Assembly (NCBI GenBank): GCA_964528035.1
Contig: CAZGQY010000001.1
Coordinates: 8,083 to 72,082, forward strand
Origin: CAZGQY01 sp964528035
GTDB lineage: Bacteria; Pseudomonadota; Gammaproteobacteria; Methylococcales; UBA1147
Direction: 5' to 3'
DNA length: 64,000 nt
The notes under the pieces are model-generated. The model made no database searches. It worked only from the letters and a program-made list of their open reading frames with translations, and had not been told where the DNA came from. Numbering within the stretch: the stretch's first letter is position 1; each line of letters starts with the position of its first letter. Both the position numbers and the translations under genes were made by a program. Below are positions 18,176 through 27,193 of the stretch, piece by piece.

Positions 18176-18299
18176 GTAACTGCCCGCCCTCTATGGGTAA
18201 TCTGTTCCGGAAGACGCCGTAAATACATCCCTGTAGACTTGGATGCGGCTTCCCTGCCGCATACACTTCCTCCACAGGCCCCCCATAGAGGGCTGTTTC
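18176..18299. mobile_element. IS66-type miniature element, copy 2 (one end degraded)
   Basis: The same element as at 1460-1605 and in the same orientation. The left end GTAACTGCCCGCCC is at 18176 and the inner repeats lie at 18187-18205 and 18274-18292, the right one with changes. The shared core includes TTCCGGAAGACGCCGTAAAT and the small hairpin sequence ATGCGGCTTCCCTGCCGCAT. After CTGTTTC the right outer end diverges, so no target duplication can be seen. This copy is older or truncated. Confidence 0.8.
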
Positions 18300-18318
18300 T
18301 ATAATATTTAAACCCAAT

Positions 18319-19533
18319 TCAAAACAATTCTATACTCTCGTCCTCAACTTCCTCATCCTCATCAGGTGTATTCAATTCAGCAAAAATACCCACAATATCC
18401 TGATGTCTGGTCGTAATAAATTTAAGACGCGCAAGAATATCTGAAAAGGCAGTGTAGAGGGTGGCACTGGCATCTATTCGATTTTGTGCGTCGTCTATCG
18501 CGGTGTCTATGCAATTAAGCACATAAGCTTCCTGATCTTCTTCTAAACCCATACGCATTAAATCTGCATTGAGATCAGTGACCATATGGCGAAGCAAATC
18601 GGAGCTATCACTTTGATTTGCAATGAGTGTTTTCGCCAAATAATAAAGCCGGGTTCTAACGATGCCAAATGATTTAAACAATTCTTCACTTTGATCACCC
18701 AGTGCCTGTTCCGTCCGGATGGCATTAATCTTTAAATCCACAGCAGAAAGAATAACGGGCAAAAGATCTTTCATGCGTCCGTAACGTTCCATATCGTCCA
18801 GAGGCATATTTTTTACTAATAAGCTTAAATTTTGATAATTGACAATAGTGCGTGGACCAAAATCAACAAACCGTTGACTTCTATCCTGCATTTCAATCAT
18901 TTCTTTTTCCAGAGGTGTAATCGCATCTTCTATAGAAAACCAACTCGGTTGATCATCTTCCAGAATCATCAACGCGCAATTAAGCTGATATTGTTGGTTC
19001 AGGTGCAACAAGCCGTTAGCCAGGTCAGTGAAATTGTAATAACCATAACTTTTTTCAATAAACTTCATAGCAAGTCCCAGTTCACTTGAACCTGTCATGG
19101 CGATTATCGCGGTTTTCTGGGCTTGTTCAAACTGGCTGCGTAATTCTTTCTGGTCTTGCTGATACTTTGCCAGGACTCGTATTTTGGCAAGCAACGTATC
19201 TTTTTCAAAGGGTTTCACCAGGTAATCTTCACCACCCACCTCATAACCCTGCATGCGCTCTCTTAACGAAGAATTAGCGGACAAAAATATGACCGATATA
19301 TTTTTTGCCACATCATTACTACGGAGTTTTTCGCACACCTCATAACCATTCATTCCAGGCATCTCTACATCGAGCAAAATAATGTCTGGAAGGTTTTTTA
19401 TAGCAATTTCAAGGCCAGTCTCACCACTTTCGGCAAAACTGACGTTTAAATTATCATCTGTAAGGGACTTTTCGATCACTGTTCGACTGACTTTGTCATC
19501 ATCAATCGCAAGAATATTAATTTTAGAATTCAT
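18319..19533 (-). CDS. Response regulator with uncharacterised C-terminal domain
   Basis: A 404-residue protein. The receiver domain fills residues 1-125: acidic pocket IDDD (10-13), phospho-acceptor D55 in ILLDVEMPGMNGYE, and K107 in YLVKPF. A coiled-coil linker follows (about 120-142). The remaining 260 residues are not a DNA-binding, GGDEF or kinase domain that I recognise; the tail is strongly acidic (TPDEDEEVEDESIELF). No kinase gene is adjacent, so it is an orphan regulator. It probably acts by protein contact; the partner is unknown. Confidence 0.8.
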   Translation of the reverse strand: MNSKINILAIDDDKVSRTVIEKSLTDDNLNVSFAESGETGLEIAIKNLPDIILLDVEMPGMNGYEVCEKLRSNDVAKNISVIFLSANSSLRERMQGYEVGGEDYLVKPFEKDTLLAKIRVLAKYQQDQKELRSQFEQAQKTAIIAMTGSSELGLAMKFIEKSYGYYNFTDLANGLLHLNQQYQLNCALMILEDDQPSWFSIEDAITPLEKEMIEMQDRSQRFVDFGPRTIVNYQNLSLLVKNMPLDDMERYGRMKDLLPVILSAVDLKINAIRTEQALGDQSEELFKSFGIVRTRLYYLAKTLIANQSDSSDLLRHMVTDLNADLMRMGLEEDQEAYVLNCIDTAIDDAQNRIDASATLYTAFSDILARLKFITTRHQDIVGIFAELNTPDEDEEVEDESIELF

Positions 19534-19800
19534 TTACGCTGAAATTGGCTAATACACTATTAAGTTATAGCCTTTTTTTGGAAAATATCGAGTTGCTTTT
19601 GTGATTACAAGCGACCATTCGACCACCCTATATAATCGACAGAGTCTGGTTAAAGCCAATATTCATTCTTCCAGTAAAACCACCACGAATTGTAGCGACT
19701 GCTTTCGCAATTTAATTTAAATACTCGGGTGACTACAGTTTTAACAAATATTGTTTAGCGCACTCCTGAAAATTTCCGATTTAATTTCAGTTTTAGAAGA

Positions 19801-20811
19801 TTATTGATAACCATTTGGATTCATCGATTGCCATCGCCAGGCATCCAGACACATTCGATCGAGCCCGATGTCTGCAGTCCAATTCAATTCTTGTCTGGCA
19901 AACCCCGGATCGGCGTAACAGGTTGCAATGTCTCCCGCACGACGTTCTACAACTTTATAAGCAACTTCCTTGTTTGAAGCTTTCTCAAATGCAGAGATTG
20001 CCTCAAGCACACTATAGCCTCGACCGGTACCGAGATTATAAGTCACAGCGCCCGGATTTGATGCTAGCTTTTCCAAAGCCTTCAAATGACCGATAGCCAG
20101 ATCAACAACATGAATATAATCTCGAACACCAGTGCCATCGGGCGTTGCATAATCATTTCCAAAAACTGACAGTTCGGATAGTTTCCCTATCGCAACCTGA
20201 GAAACAAAAGGCAGGAGATTATTGGGAATACCATTGGGATCTTCTCCAATCAATCCACTTTCATGAGCGCCAGCCGGATTGAAATAGCGTAGAAGCCCAA
20301 TATTCCATTCTTTATCTGAAACATAAAGATCTTGTAATATCTCTTCTATCATTAGTTTTGTTCGGCCGTAGGGATTCGTTGCCCCAACCGGGAAGTCCTC
20401 TTTTATGGGTACCGTTTGAGGATCGCCATACACGGTAGCGGAAGAACTGAAAACAATATTCTTAATCTGATATTTCTGCATTAATTCGCAAAGAATCAGT
20501 GTTCCCGTGATGTTGTTATGATAATAATGTAAAGGGATCGACACAGACTCACCGACTGCTTTGAGCCCGGCAAAATGAATAATCGCACCGATGGAGTGTT
20601 TTTTGAAAACATCATCAAGGCCTGCTTCATCTAAAAGATCGACCTGGTGGAATGTCAATTTTTTCCCGGTTATATTTTCGACTCTTCGCAGCGATTCCTC
20701 ATGGCTATTCATCAAGTTGTCAACAACAACGACATCGTAGTTAGCATTTAAAAGCTCTACACAGGTATGACTACCAATATAACCCGCCCCTCCGGTCACT
20801 AATATCTGCAT
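19801..20811 (-). CDS. galE: UDP-glucose 4-epimerase
   Basis: A 336-residue SDR enzyme interconverting UDP-glucose and UDP-galactose for LPS and exopolysaccharide precursors. It has the NAD motif [11 protein letters not shown] at residues 5-15, the catalytic Ser in [11 protein letters not shown] and the YxxxK pair in NPYGRTK. The sequence is near-canonical GalE over its length. No Leloir genes are adjacent. It stands alone between an orphan response regulator and an FG-GAP repeat protein, with about 270 and 330 bases of non-coding sequence on the two sides. Confidence 0.96.
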   Translation of the reverse strand: MQILVTGGAGYIGSHTCVELLNANYDVVVVDNLMNSHEESLRRVENITGKKLTFHQVDLLDEAGLDDVFKKHSIGAIIHFAGLKAVGESVSIPLHYYHNNITGTLILCELMQKYQIKNIVFSSSATVYGDPQTVPIKEDFPVGATNPYGRTKLMIEEILQDLYVSDKEWNIGLLRYFNPAGAHESGLIGEDPNGIPNNLLPFVSQVAIGKLSELSVFGNDYATPDGTGVRDYIHVVDLAIGHLKALEKLASNPGAVTYNLGTGRGYSVLEAISAFEKASNKEVAYKVVERRAGDIATCYADPGFARQELNWTADIGLDRMCLDAWRWQSMNPNGYQ

Positions 20812-21138
20812 TGATCTACCCCCTTTCAGCCATGTTAGAAAAATGTCGTTGTCTAGAATTACCGTATTGCCTGATTTTCACAAAAAATAATAAGTGATTT
20901 TTATACTTTCATTTTCTAGCAATTAAGAAACTCTTCGCAAATATAGAGTCTGATGAAGAAAAAAATGAATGACTTTTTTGCAATCATGATTCCCATTGAA
21001 TCTATAGTACATCGCGAAAAATTAGGATTGGCTAAAATTCAAAATAATCTTTTCAGAAATTACGCTACGACCACCGCATATTCTGGTCGATCCTGATCAC
21101 ATCATCAACCTGACATACAGAGTTGCCCACCATCCATT
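20812..21138. other. Intergenic region upstream of galE
   Basis: About 330 AT-rich bases between the galE start and the end of the FG-GAP gene, presumably carrying the galE promoter. I see no gene, clear terminator or repeat here. Confidence 0.5.
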
Positions 21139-22689
21139 TCAATTCGATTGTGACTGTTGTATCGGGACCAGATTTTTCAAAGTGATTACATTGCGACGGT
21201 TTTCTTCCAACTCAAAAGTCTGTTCAAGATACTTCATTATCAGATCCACTGGACGCGGTGTATGAATAAGCAGGTCATACGCATTAAGTGAGAGATAGCC
21301 CGATCCACCGTCGATTATCCGTGACGCAACTCTTTCTCCACTCAATTTGTCGAAAAAATCAAGCTGCCTTCCAAACAGGTTCATATTTCCATCCTGATCT
21401 ACTACACGTACTCTGTATGTCGATCCGGCGCTCTGAATCTTAGTTTTAAAAAGAACATTAACAACTTCCCAGTCTTCAATAATTGCTTTTGAATATTGCA
21501 AGACTCGCAAACTAAAGTCTAAAGAGCCGTCCCCATCAACGTCCCCGGTGGATGTTGGTACAACAATGACTTTTTTCTCATGTGATTCAAAGATGGGCTT
21601 GGAAACAAAACATTCATAATCCGAGGAGTTTTCTTTGGATAAATGCATTGAAAATGTAACAGACCCATTATCCGAGCCAAGAACAAAGTCGACTTTTCCA
21701 TCCTTATTAAAATCACCATATAATAAACCGGTATAGGGTTTATGGCCTCCCAGCTTCAGACTTGAGAAATCTTCGGGATTAGAATTCGGTGCAAGATTAG
21801 CACTAAAAACCCCTTTTTTCGGAATATACCGTAACAATTCCAAAGACCCATTTAGATCTATATCATTGATCAAAACCCCTTCGTCAAAAACTCGTCTGAT
21901 TCCATAAGTTTTTGACGCAGAGTTAAATGTTCCGTCGGCTGCATTTAGCATCAGTTTACTTGCAGCATAAAAATCGAGATATCCATCACGATTAATATCA
22001 GCCACTTGAGCACCCTCAACCCTAAATTTTTTTTCAATAAAATTCATGTGTCGAGAAACACTCTTAATATTCTCGAATTTCAACCCCCCAAGATTCTTCA
22101 TAAAGTAGAACGAGGTATTGGGCTTATGTGTGTAACATGTAATCAAAATATCGGTCAGGGAGTCATTGTTATAATCGAAAAAAAGTACCTGTTCAGAATG
22201 ACACTGAAGCCGCTTATCAAAAAAACTTCTATTTAAAGTAAAGCGCTCCTTTTGGGACTCATACTCATATAAATACACGTAGCTATTGTAGATCCCATTT
22301 TTTTCGGTAATCAATAATTCATTTTGCCCATCATTATTAAGGTCAACCAGGTATGGTATCTTTCTGCCATGTATAAATCCCCCCATATCCCTGGCCGGAG
22401 AATATTTGAAATCGCCACTTTTTGTTTGGATAAGCCCGGCAAACTCAAATATTCCATCGAAATTGAAATCACCAAAGGTTGGATAAAACTCAGTGGGCCA
22501 GGTAAATTCATTGAAGACTTTAAGATTTGAAGTATCGAGCGGATTGCAAAGAGCATTCCCTACCTTATTTTTTTTATGTCCAGAAATATTTGGTAGAAAG
22601 TAATATATCCCCTGCAATGCAAGACCCATCACTAAAATGAGAACTGTCACTGGAATTATTCGTTTTGCCCTAAATAAGTTGATATTCAT
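21139..22689 (-). CDS. Membrane-anchored FG-GAP/VCBS repeat protein
   Basis: About 516 residues. An N-terminal helix (IIPVTVLILVMGLALQ) acts as signal or anchor. At least five calcium-binding FG-GAP/VCBS-type blades follow, seen as DFNFDG, DLNNDGQNELL, DYNNDSLTD, DINRDGYLDF, DFNKDGKVDF and DVDGDGSLDF. The C-terminus (RVRVVDQDGNM onwards) resembles the ASPIC/UnbV-type end of CRTAC-like propeller proteins. It is probably an extracytoplasmic beta-propeller that binds ligand or surface; the substrate is unknown. I chose ATG 22689 because it gives a normal signal-anchor; ATG 22737 is in frame upstream. It has no operon partner. Confidence 0.75.
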   Translation of the reverse strand: MNINLFRAKRIIPVTVLILVMGLALQGIYYFLPNISGHKKNKVGNALCNPLDTSNLKVFNEFTWPTEFYPTFGDFNFDGIFEFAGLIQTKSGDFKYSPARDMGGFIHGRKIPYLVDLNNDGQNELLITEKNGIYNSYVYLYEYESQKERFTLNRSFFDKRLQCHSEQVLFFDYNNDSLTDILITCYTHKPNTSFYFMKNLGGLKFENIKSVSRHMNFIEKKFRVEGAQVADINRDGYLDFYAASKLMLNAADGTFNSASKTYGIRRVFDEGVLINDIDLNGSLELLRYIPKKGVFSANLAPNSNPEDFSSLKLGGHKPYTGLLYGDFNKDGKVDFVLGSDNGSVTFSMHLSKENSSDYECFVSKPIFESHEKKVIVVPTSTGDVDGDGSLDFSLRVLQYSKAIIEDWEVVNVLFKTKIQSAGSTYRVRVVDQDGNMNLFGRQLDFFDKLSGERVASRIIDGGSGYLSLNAYDLLIHTPRPVDLIMKYLEQTFELEENRRNVITLKNLVPIQQSQSN

Positions 22690-23188
22690 CTTTTTACTAA
22701 TGGAAATAGAGGAGATTATGTCAAGCCTTGCAATCATGCATTATTGCCTGATTTGTTTATTATCGCTCCCTTTACAGTTGAGAAATGCACGCCAAAAAGC
22801 GGTGGCTATTTGTTTTTATCGGAAAGTCTTCTATTCATAGGCAGACGTCTGACCCATCATTGCACAATAACTACTCCAGGGCCATTTCCCCTATCTTTAA
22901 CCATTCCCACCCAAATTGAATTTAGTACGACATAACGCAATATTTTCTGTTTTTCTATCAGTATCCCCTTATACCGTACTTGAAAACCAGAACCACCACG
23001 GGTGAGTCTGCGATTGTAGTTTTGCATATCCATTCCATTAAGTTTAAGCATACCCTTTGATAACTACCGTTCAATGGTTTCCACAACTACAGGGTCGTTG
23101 TTGCTCAAATACTGAATGGTCAATATGATATTTGACCATTATTTCTCGACATTATTATAGAATCAGCAGCTTTCTGGAGGAATCACAA
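22690..23188. other. Non-coding region with operator-like palindrome
   Basis: About 500 bases, between divergent genes, with no supported coding sequence. The only clear structure is the 9-8-9 inverted repeat near its right end, listed separately. Confidence 0.5.
23115..23140. promoter_or_regulatory. Perfect 9-bp inverted repeat, operator-like
   Basis: AATGGTCAA (23115-23123) and TTGACCATT (23132-23140) flank an 8-base AT-rich spacer, 48 bases before the start codon of the small membrane protein gene at 23189. The spacing and symmetry are those of a dimeric repressor site, possibly overlapping the promoter. The binding protein is unknown. Confidence 0.4.
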
Positions 23189-23425
23189 ATGAACCATGAG
23201 AACCCACCCAACAACTGGCCGTTATGGGTCTGGATACTCCAACTGTTGGTAGCGGGATCTCTCAGCTGGATATTTATTCTTCTCGTTACCTCGGCAAATG
23301 ACGCGGGGGTTTCGAAATCGATTCTGATTGTCGGAATTGGCTCGTTAATGTGGTTGTTCCTGGGGCCGGGTGTGGTTGCTATGGATCGGGGCCGTCGTTG
23401 GATAGTTGATCGGCGAAGGGAATAG
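23189..23425 (+). CDS. Small two-helix membrane protein, unknown function
   Basis: A 78-residue protein. ATG 23189 is preceded by a strong Shine-Dalgarno, GGAGG at 23176-23180, which decides the start over the in-frame ATG at 23132. Two hydrophobic helices (WILQLLVAGSLSWIFILLV and SILIVGIGSLMWLFLGPG) are followed by a basic tail RGRRWIVDRRRE, suggesting a positively charged cytoplasmic C-terminus. I recognise no family. A palindromic site lies just upstream. Confidence 0.55.
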   Translation: MNHENPPNNWPLWVWILQLLVAGSLSWIFILLVTSANDAGVSKSILIVGIGSLMWLFLGPGVVAMDRGRRWIVDRRRE

Positions 23426-23476
23426 TGTCTTGCCCTGGGAACGTTGACATTCTCACTCCTCGTTGGAGATTTTGTC

Positions 23477-23656
23477 ATGACGTGGTTTGGCCTGATCCCG
23501 ACCGTAGAAGAACAGCGCGCCCGGTCTCTTGACTACACTTACTATCGGGATTCCGGATATCGAATGGTACCTAAATCGATCACCATAGACAGAAGCACTC
23601 CAATCCACATTAATGAATGGTCATTGCGACGCTTAAAAAAAACCTGGATTTTATAA
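23477..23656 (+). CDS. Possible small hypothetical protein
   Basis: A 59-codon frame 51 bases after the small membrane protein gene, starting at ATG 23477 with GGAG eight bases before it. The product is hydrophilic, rich in Tyr and Arg, and matches nothing I know. The ribosome site and its position make it a candidate second gene of a small operon, but length alone cannot exclude chance. The 270 bases after it, up to the phosphorylase gene end, are AT-rich and carry nothing I recognise. Confidence 0.35.
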   Translation: MTWFGLIPTVEEQRARSLDYTYYRDSGYRMVPKSITIDRSTPIHINEWSLRRLKKTWIL

Positions 23657-23923
23657 AATATGGACAAAACACTTACCGGTTTTCGACAAATTCCCGCTTC
23701 GCAAAAATCTATCAGAAAATTTTACACTTTTTTAAAACAACCTCCTCCATAAGATTATACTCATTTGTTATTACTAGATTAAATAAAATTGGCACTAAGT
23801 ATGCACTAACTAGTGTGAGAGAATTACCCCTTATAGTAGTGTCAGTTAGGACTATTCTCTTATTCCTCCTGCACAGGGAAGTGCACCTCCTCTTTGATTT
23901 TTCAATATTCAGGAAAACCTGAT

Positions 23924-24667
23924 TTACGATGAAATACCTAAATATTTTTCCAGAATATAAGAAACCTTAACCAGCCCGGTTTCCAGATTTCTGAGAATTT
24001 CATCCATAGAAATTTCACCCTCGGTTTTACCGGCCGCCCAATTAGCCATCACCGCACAACACGCATAGTCGATTTCATCTTCTCTAGCCAGAGCGGCTTC
24101 GGGCATTCCAGTCATCCCGACCATATCACAACCATCGCCTTCCATGCGTCGTATTTCTGCGGCAGTCTCCAAACGGGGTCCCTGTGTACAACCATAAACG
24201 CCTCCATCCACAACAACAACAGAAGCCCTGGCGGCAGCACTCAGTAATTTTGCACGGATTGCCTGACTATAAGGATAGCTAAAATCAATATGAACAACGC
24301 CATTCCTGTCGCCATTGTAAAAGGTAGATTCTCGTCCAACTGTATAATCGATAAGTTGATCAGGAATTGCTATAGTGGCTGGAGGCAAATCTGCACGAAT
24401 ACCACCCACCGCAGCAACGGCAAGAATTTCGGTAACACCTACTTTTTTCAACGCTCGAATATTGGCGCGATAGTTTATCCGATGCGGTGGAATTGAATGA
24501 CCCTCACCATGTCTGGTAAGAAATGCAACATCACAGCCATGATACTGGCCAAAGACCAGATCAGAAGAAGGTAAACCGAATTCCGTCGCAACAGACTCTT
24601 TTTTAGCAACATGGAGCTGATCCAGCTGACCTAAGCCCGACCCACCAATAATTCCAAGCACACCCAT
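23924..24667 (-). CDS. S-methyl-5'-thioinosine phosphorylase
   Basis: A nucleoside phosphorylase of about 247 residues of the MTAP/PNP family. It opens with GVLGIIGGSGL and has the phosphate and base-site segments FLTRHGEGHSIPPHRINYRANI, TQGPRLETAAEIRRM and GMTGMPEAALARE. The same gene in Pseudomonas (PA3004, next to nagZ) is methylthioinosine phosphorylase, part of the methylthioadenosine to hypoxanthine salvage route. The co-operonic hypoxanthine phosphoribosyltransferase fits, since it would use the hypoxanthine released. Start is ATG 24667 or GTG 24670, a few bases after the hpt stop codon. Confidence 0.88.
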   Translation of the reverse strand: MGVLGIIGGSGLGQLDQLHVAKKESVATEFGLPSSDLVFGQYHGCDVAFLTRHGEGHSIPPHRINYRANIRALKKVGVTEILAVAAVGGIRADLPPATIAIPDQLIDYTVGRESTFYNGDRNGVVHIDFSYPYSQAIRAKLLSAAARASVVVVDGGVYGCTQGPRLETAAEIRRMEGDGCDMVGMTGMPEAALAREDEIDYACCAVMANWAAGKTEGEISMDEILRNLETGLVKVSYILEKYLGISS

Positions 24668-24676
24668 CACACTCTT

Positions 24677-25225
24677 CTATACACCGTTACACGCAAAAAT
24701 ACCCGCGGTATTTCGCCAATACCCTTTATAATCCATGCCAAAACCGAACAGATATCGATCCTCGCATTGCAAGCCAACAAATTCTGCTTTAATTGGCTTT
24801 TGTTTCGACAATATTTTTTCTACCAACACGGCGCTATAGACTGATTCTGCCCCCTGATCTTTACAATATTGGCTAATTGCTTTCAGGGTATGTCCTTCGT
24901 CCAGTATATCGTCTACCAGCAAGACAGTTCGCCCCTTCATCGACTCCCTGGGTAAACTGATCCAGTCCAGTTCATGACCCACAGTATCATTGCCATATCG
25001 AGTTGCGTGGATAACATCACAGGTCATAGGAAAATCGCATCGTTCCATCAAATTCGAGACCGTCATAATGCCTCCTGTTAACACACACAATACCAGAGGA
25101 TTCTGATCGGCCAGGGTTACACTAATCTGTATCGACATGGCATCCAATGCCGAATAAACCTGACTTTCTGAATATAATAGAGTGGCGTCCGCTCGAACGC
25201 GGCTTATTTCTTCTAATTCAGGCAT
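24677..25225 (-). CDS. hpt: Hypoxanthine-guanine phosphoribosyltransferase
   Basis: A 182-residue type I phosphoribosyltransferase of purine salvage. The PRPP-binding loop is VLLVDDILDEGHTL and the pyrophosphate loop is in VLCVLTGGIMTVSNL. ATG 25225 shares one base with the nagZ stop (TAATG), so the genes are translationally coupled; the frame is open 14 codons further but that would lie inside nagZ. It lies 9 bases before the methylthioinosine phosphorylase gene, with which it forms a salvage pair. Confidence 0.92.
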   Translation of the reverse strand: MPELEEISRVRADATLLYSESQVYSALDAMSIQISVTLADQNPLVLCVLTGGIMTVSNLMERCDFPMTCDVIHATRYGNDTVGHELDWISLPRESMKGRTVLLVDDILDEGHTLKAISQYCKDQGAESVYSAVLVEKILSKQKPIKAEFVGLQCEDRYLFGFGMDYKGYWRNTAGIFACNGV

Positions 25226-26256
25226 TATTGTATTAGCGCTTTTATATGTTGGACAGCATCCTGCCATTTCTTACTTCCCACAGGATCTGAGTATTTGGGA
25301 ACCTTGGCACACATTGACTCGAGGCGTTTGTTGCGTTCAGTCGTAGAGTATTCTGCAACGACATCCAAGACGCTTTCTGCAGATCCGGGACTGTTGCATA
25401 TCAATACCATATCACAACCGGCCCCAAGGGCCAGACGAACTCTATCGGTATAGGTTCCAGCGAATTCTGCACCTGCCATACTTAAATCATCACTAAATAT
25501 AACACCCTCAAAGCCAAGCTGATCACGTAACACGGTTTTTAGCCAATACTCCGAAAAGCCTGCCGGCATTTTATCAACACTGGAATACACAACATGAGCC
25601 GGCATTATTGCCTCCAAACCTTGATCAATCATAGCTTTAAACGGCTGAATATCGCAGGCCATGAGTTCTTCATAGTTTCGATCATCGATCGGTAAAGCCA
25701 AATGAGAATCCAGAGCAACACCCCCATGACCAGGAAAATGCTTACCCACCGCTGACATTCCAGCCTGCTGCATACCCTTGCGGAAACCACTGGCACATTC
25801 AGCAACCCGCTCAGGTAATTTTGCGAACGAACGGTCACCGATAATGGTACTCACTCCAAAATCGACATCAAGCACCGGCGCAAAACTAAAATCGACACCC
25901 ACCGAGCACAGCTCAACCGCCATCAGCCAACCGGCCGATTCAGTCAGCGTCCGTAATTGCGTTGGGTCATTTAAACTGGCCTCTGCAAAACAAGCCGCAG
26001 CGGGCAAACGCGTAAACTCTGATTGAAACCGCTGCACTCTACCACCTTCCTGATCGACAGCAATCAAAAATCTGGCGCCTCGAATATCACGCACTTCACG
26101 AATCAAAGAAGAAACCTGATCAATGGATTGGTAATTTCGGCTAAACAGAATTATGCCACCGACACCCGGATGAGCAAGCATCAATTTTTCATGACCGGTC
26201 AATACGTATCCCTCAAGATCCATCATTAATGGTCCTATTGGTAAATCTGTACCCAT
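25225..26256 (-). CDS. nagZ: Beta-N-acetylhexosaminidase NagZ
   Basis: A 343-residue cytoplasmic glycoside hydrolase family 3 enzyme that removes GlcNAc from recycled anhydromuropeptides, making the signals that control AmpC induction in related bacteria. Diagnostic segments are VDQEGGRVQRF, GKHFPGHGGVALDSH (His general acid loop) and the nucleophile aspartate in FSDDLSMAG. No signal peptide, as expected for NagZ. It is first gene of the nagZ-hpt-phosphorylase operon. Confidence 0.96.
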   Translation of the reverse strand: MGTDLPIGPLMMDLEGYVLTGHEKLMLAHPGVGGIILFSRNYQSIDQVSSLIREVRDIRGARFLIAVDQEGGRVQRFQSEFTRLPAAACFAEASLNDPTQLRTLTESAGWLMAVELCSVGVDFSFAPVLDVDFGVSTIIGDRSFAKLPERVAECASGFRKGMQQAGMSAVGKHFPGHGGVALDSHLALPIDDRNYEELMACDIQPFKAMIDQGLEAIMPAHVVYSSVDKMPAGFSEYWLKTVLRDQLGFEGVIFSDDLSMAGAEFAGTYTDRVRLALGAGCDMVLICNSPGSAESVLDVVAEYSTTERNKRLESMCAKVPKYSDPVGSKKWQDAVQHIKALIQ

Positions 26257-26444
26257 ACCACCCCTTTTCGAAAAATATTGAAAAAAAATTGATCTATAAT
26301 CTTACTGAAGCGGTACGAAGCTGTCCAAGGGAGCCATGAAAAACTAATCGTTAGTAGAATTTTCATATTGGAGCAGGATTCAAACACCCGCCCATTCTAA
26401 TCGTCGAATATACCGCAACTTTTAATTTAATTCTGGAGACTTCA

Positions 26445-26834
26445 ATGCGCAAACTGGTTCTTATTTTGAGTATGCTTTTTATTGTTGGTATCGTGCAGGC
26501 GGAAGATGATGCAGAAGCCGAACCTGTTGCATATTTACCCCTGGAACCTAATATAATGGTTAATTTACAGGGACGCAGAACCTATCTTCGCGCTGCAGTG
26601 CAAATTATGGTCGACAACGCAGAACATGCGGAAAAAATAAAAATACATCTACCAGCCGTCCGTCATGCATTAATCATGATGGTTAGCGAATACTCATCAG
26701 ACCAATTGAGCTCGATGGAACAAAGAGAAGAATTTCGCAAAAAAGCGCTAGAGGAAGCCAAAACAATTTTGGACAAATACGCCAGCAGCAAGGGCCTGAA
26801 TGATCTGTTTTTTACAGAATTTCTGGTTCAATGA
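26445..26834 (+). CDS. FliL-like secreted protein
   Basis: A 129-residue protein with a cleavable signal peptide (1-19, ending VQA) and a FliL-type domain (YLPLEPNIMVNLQGRRTYLRAAVQIMV, ending LNDLFFTEFLVQ). True FliL is anchored by a membrane helix at the basal body near the stator. This one lacks the anchor and no flagellar genes are nearby, so it is a FliL paralogue with unknown role. It stands alone, and a weak hairpin (26837-26856) follows the stop codon. Confidence 0.75.
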   Translation: MRKLVLILSMLFIVGIVQAEDDAEAEPVAYLPLEPNIMVNLQGRRTYLRAAVQIMVDNAEHAEKIKIHLPAVRHALIMMVSEYSSDQLSSMEQREEFRKKALEEAKTILDKYASSKGLNDLFFTEFLVQ

Positions 26835-26888
26835 CACTGGAAACAACTTTTTCCAGCTCATTTTGGCCTCAGTCGGAGAAACAGTAGA

Positions 26889-27050
26889 TAGGAGCGAGGA
26901 TTCAATAATATACGAATCTTGACTTGTCTTATTGTCCGTCTTCTGCGTTGTAGCAACAGTTGCGTAGCCCGGCTATGCGCCTGTTGCTTCGCCTTCAAGA
27001 CAAACAATAATCCTGCGTCTATCTTTCGCATATTACTAAAACCTCGCTCC
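26889..27050. mobile_element. 162-bp near-palindromic repeat element
   Basis: The ends are the inverted decamers AGGAGCGAGG (26889-26898) and CCTCGCTCCT (27041-27050), and pairing continues imperfectly inward through the AATATACG/CGCATATT segments. A second pair of arms (TTATTG near 26928 and CAATAA near 27004) encloses a central hairpin GCAACAG/CTGTTGC with the loop centre GTAGCCCGGCTATG. The whole could fold back as one long imperfect stem. It lacks a coding frame of its own and is unlike the GTAAC element elsewhere in the window. It is probably a MITE or extragenic palindrome in the 360-base gap between the FliL-like gene and prfB. Confidence 0.65.
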
Positions 27051-27193
27051 TTAGCAACAAAAATGTTACCGCAGCACATACATCAATGGTTTCACTCACC
27101 CTGAACAATCTATAAGTTAGTCCCTCACAATAGAAAAAATATAATGCATCCTCGTATTCGAGGACTCCGGCTGACAAACACTTAAGCGATCAA

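Noticed and set aside
18181..18300. Protein-coding frame running through the miniature element copy 2
   Set aside because: The same sequence occurs as non-coding repeat in two other places, so the open frame is incidental.
22857..23051. 64-codon minus-strand frame in the gap upstream of the small membrane gene
   Set aside because: The only ribosome-like AAAGGG abuts the ATG with no room, the product matches nothing known, and no neighbour supports it.
26858..27104. Open frames on both strands across the 162-bp palindrome
   Set aside because: Palindromic repeats give mirror-image frames; neither has a ribosome site or a recognisable product.
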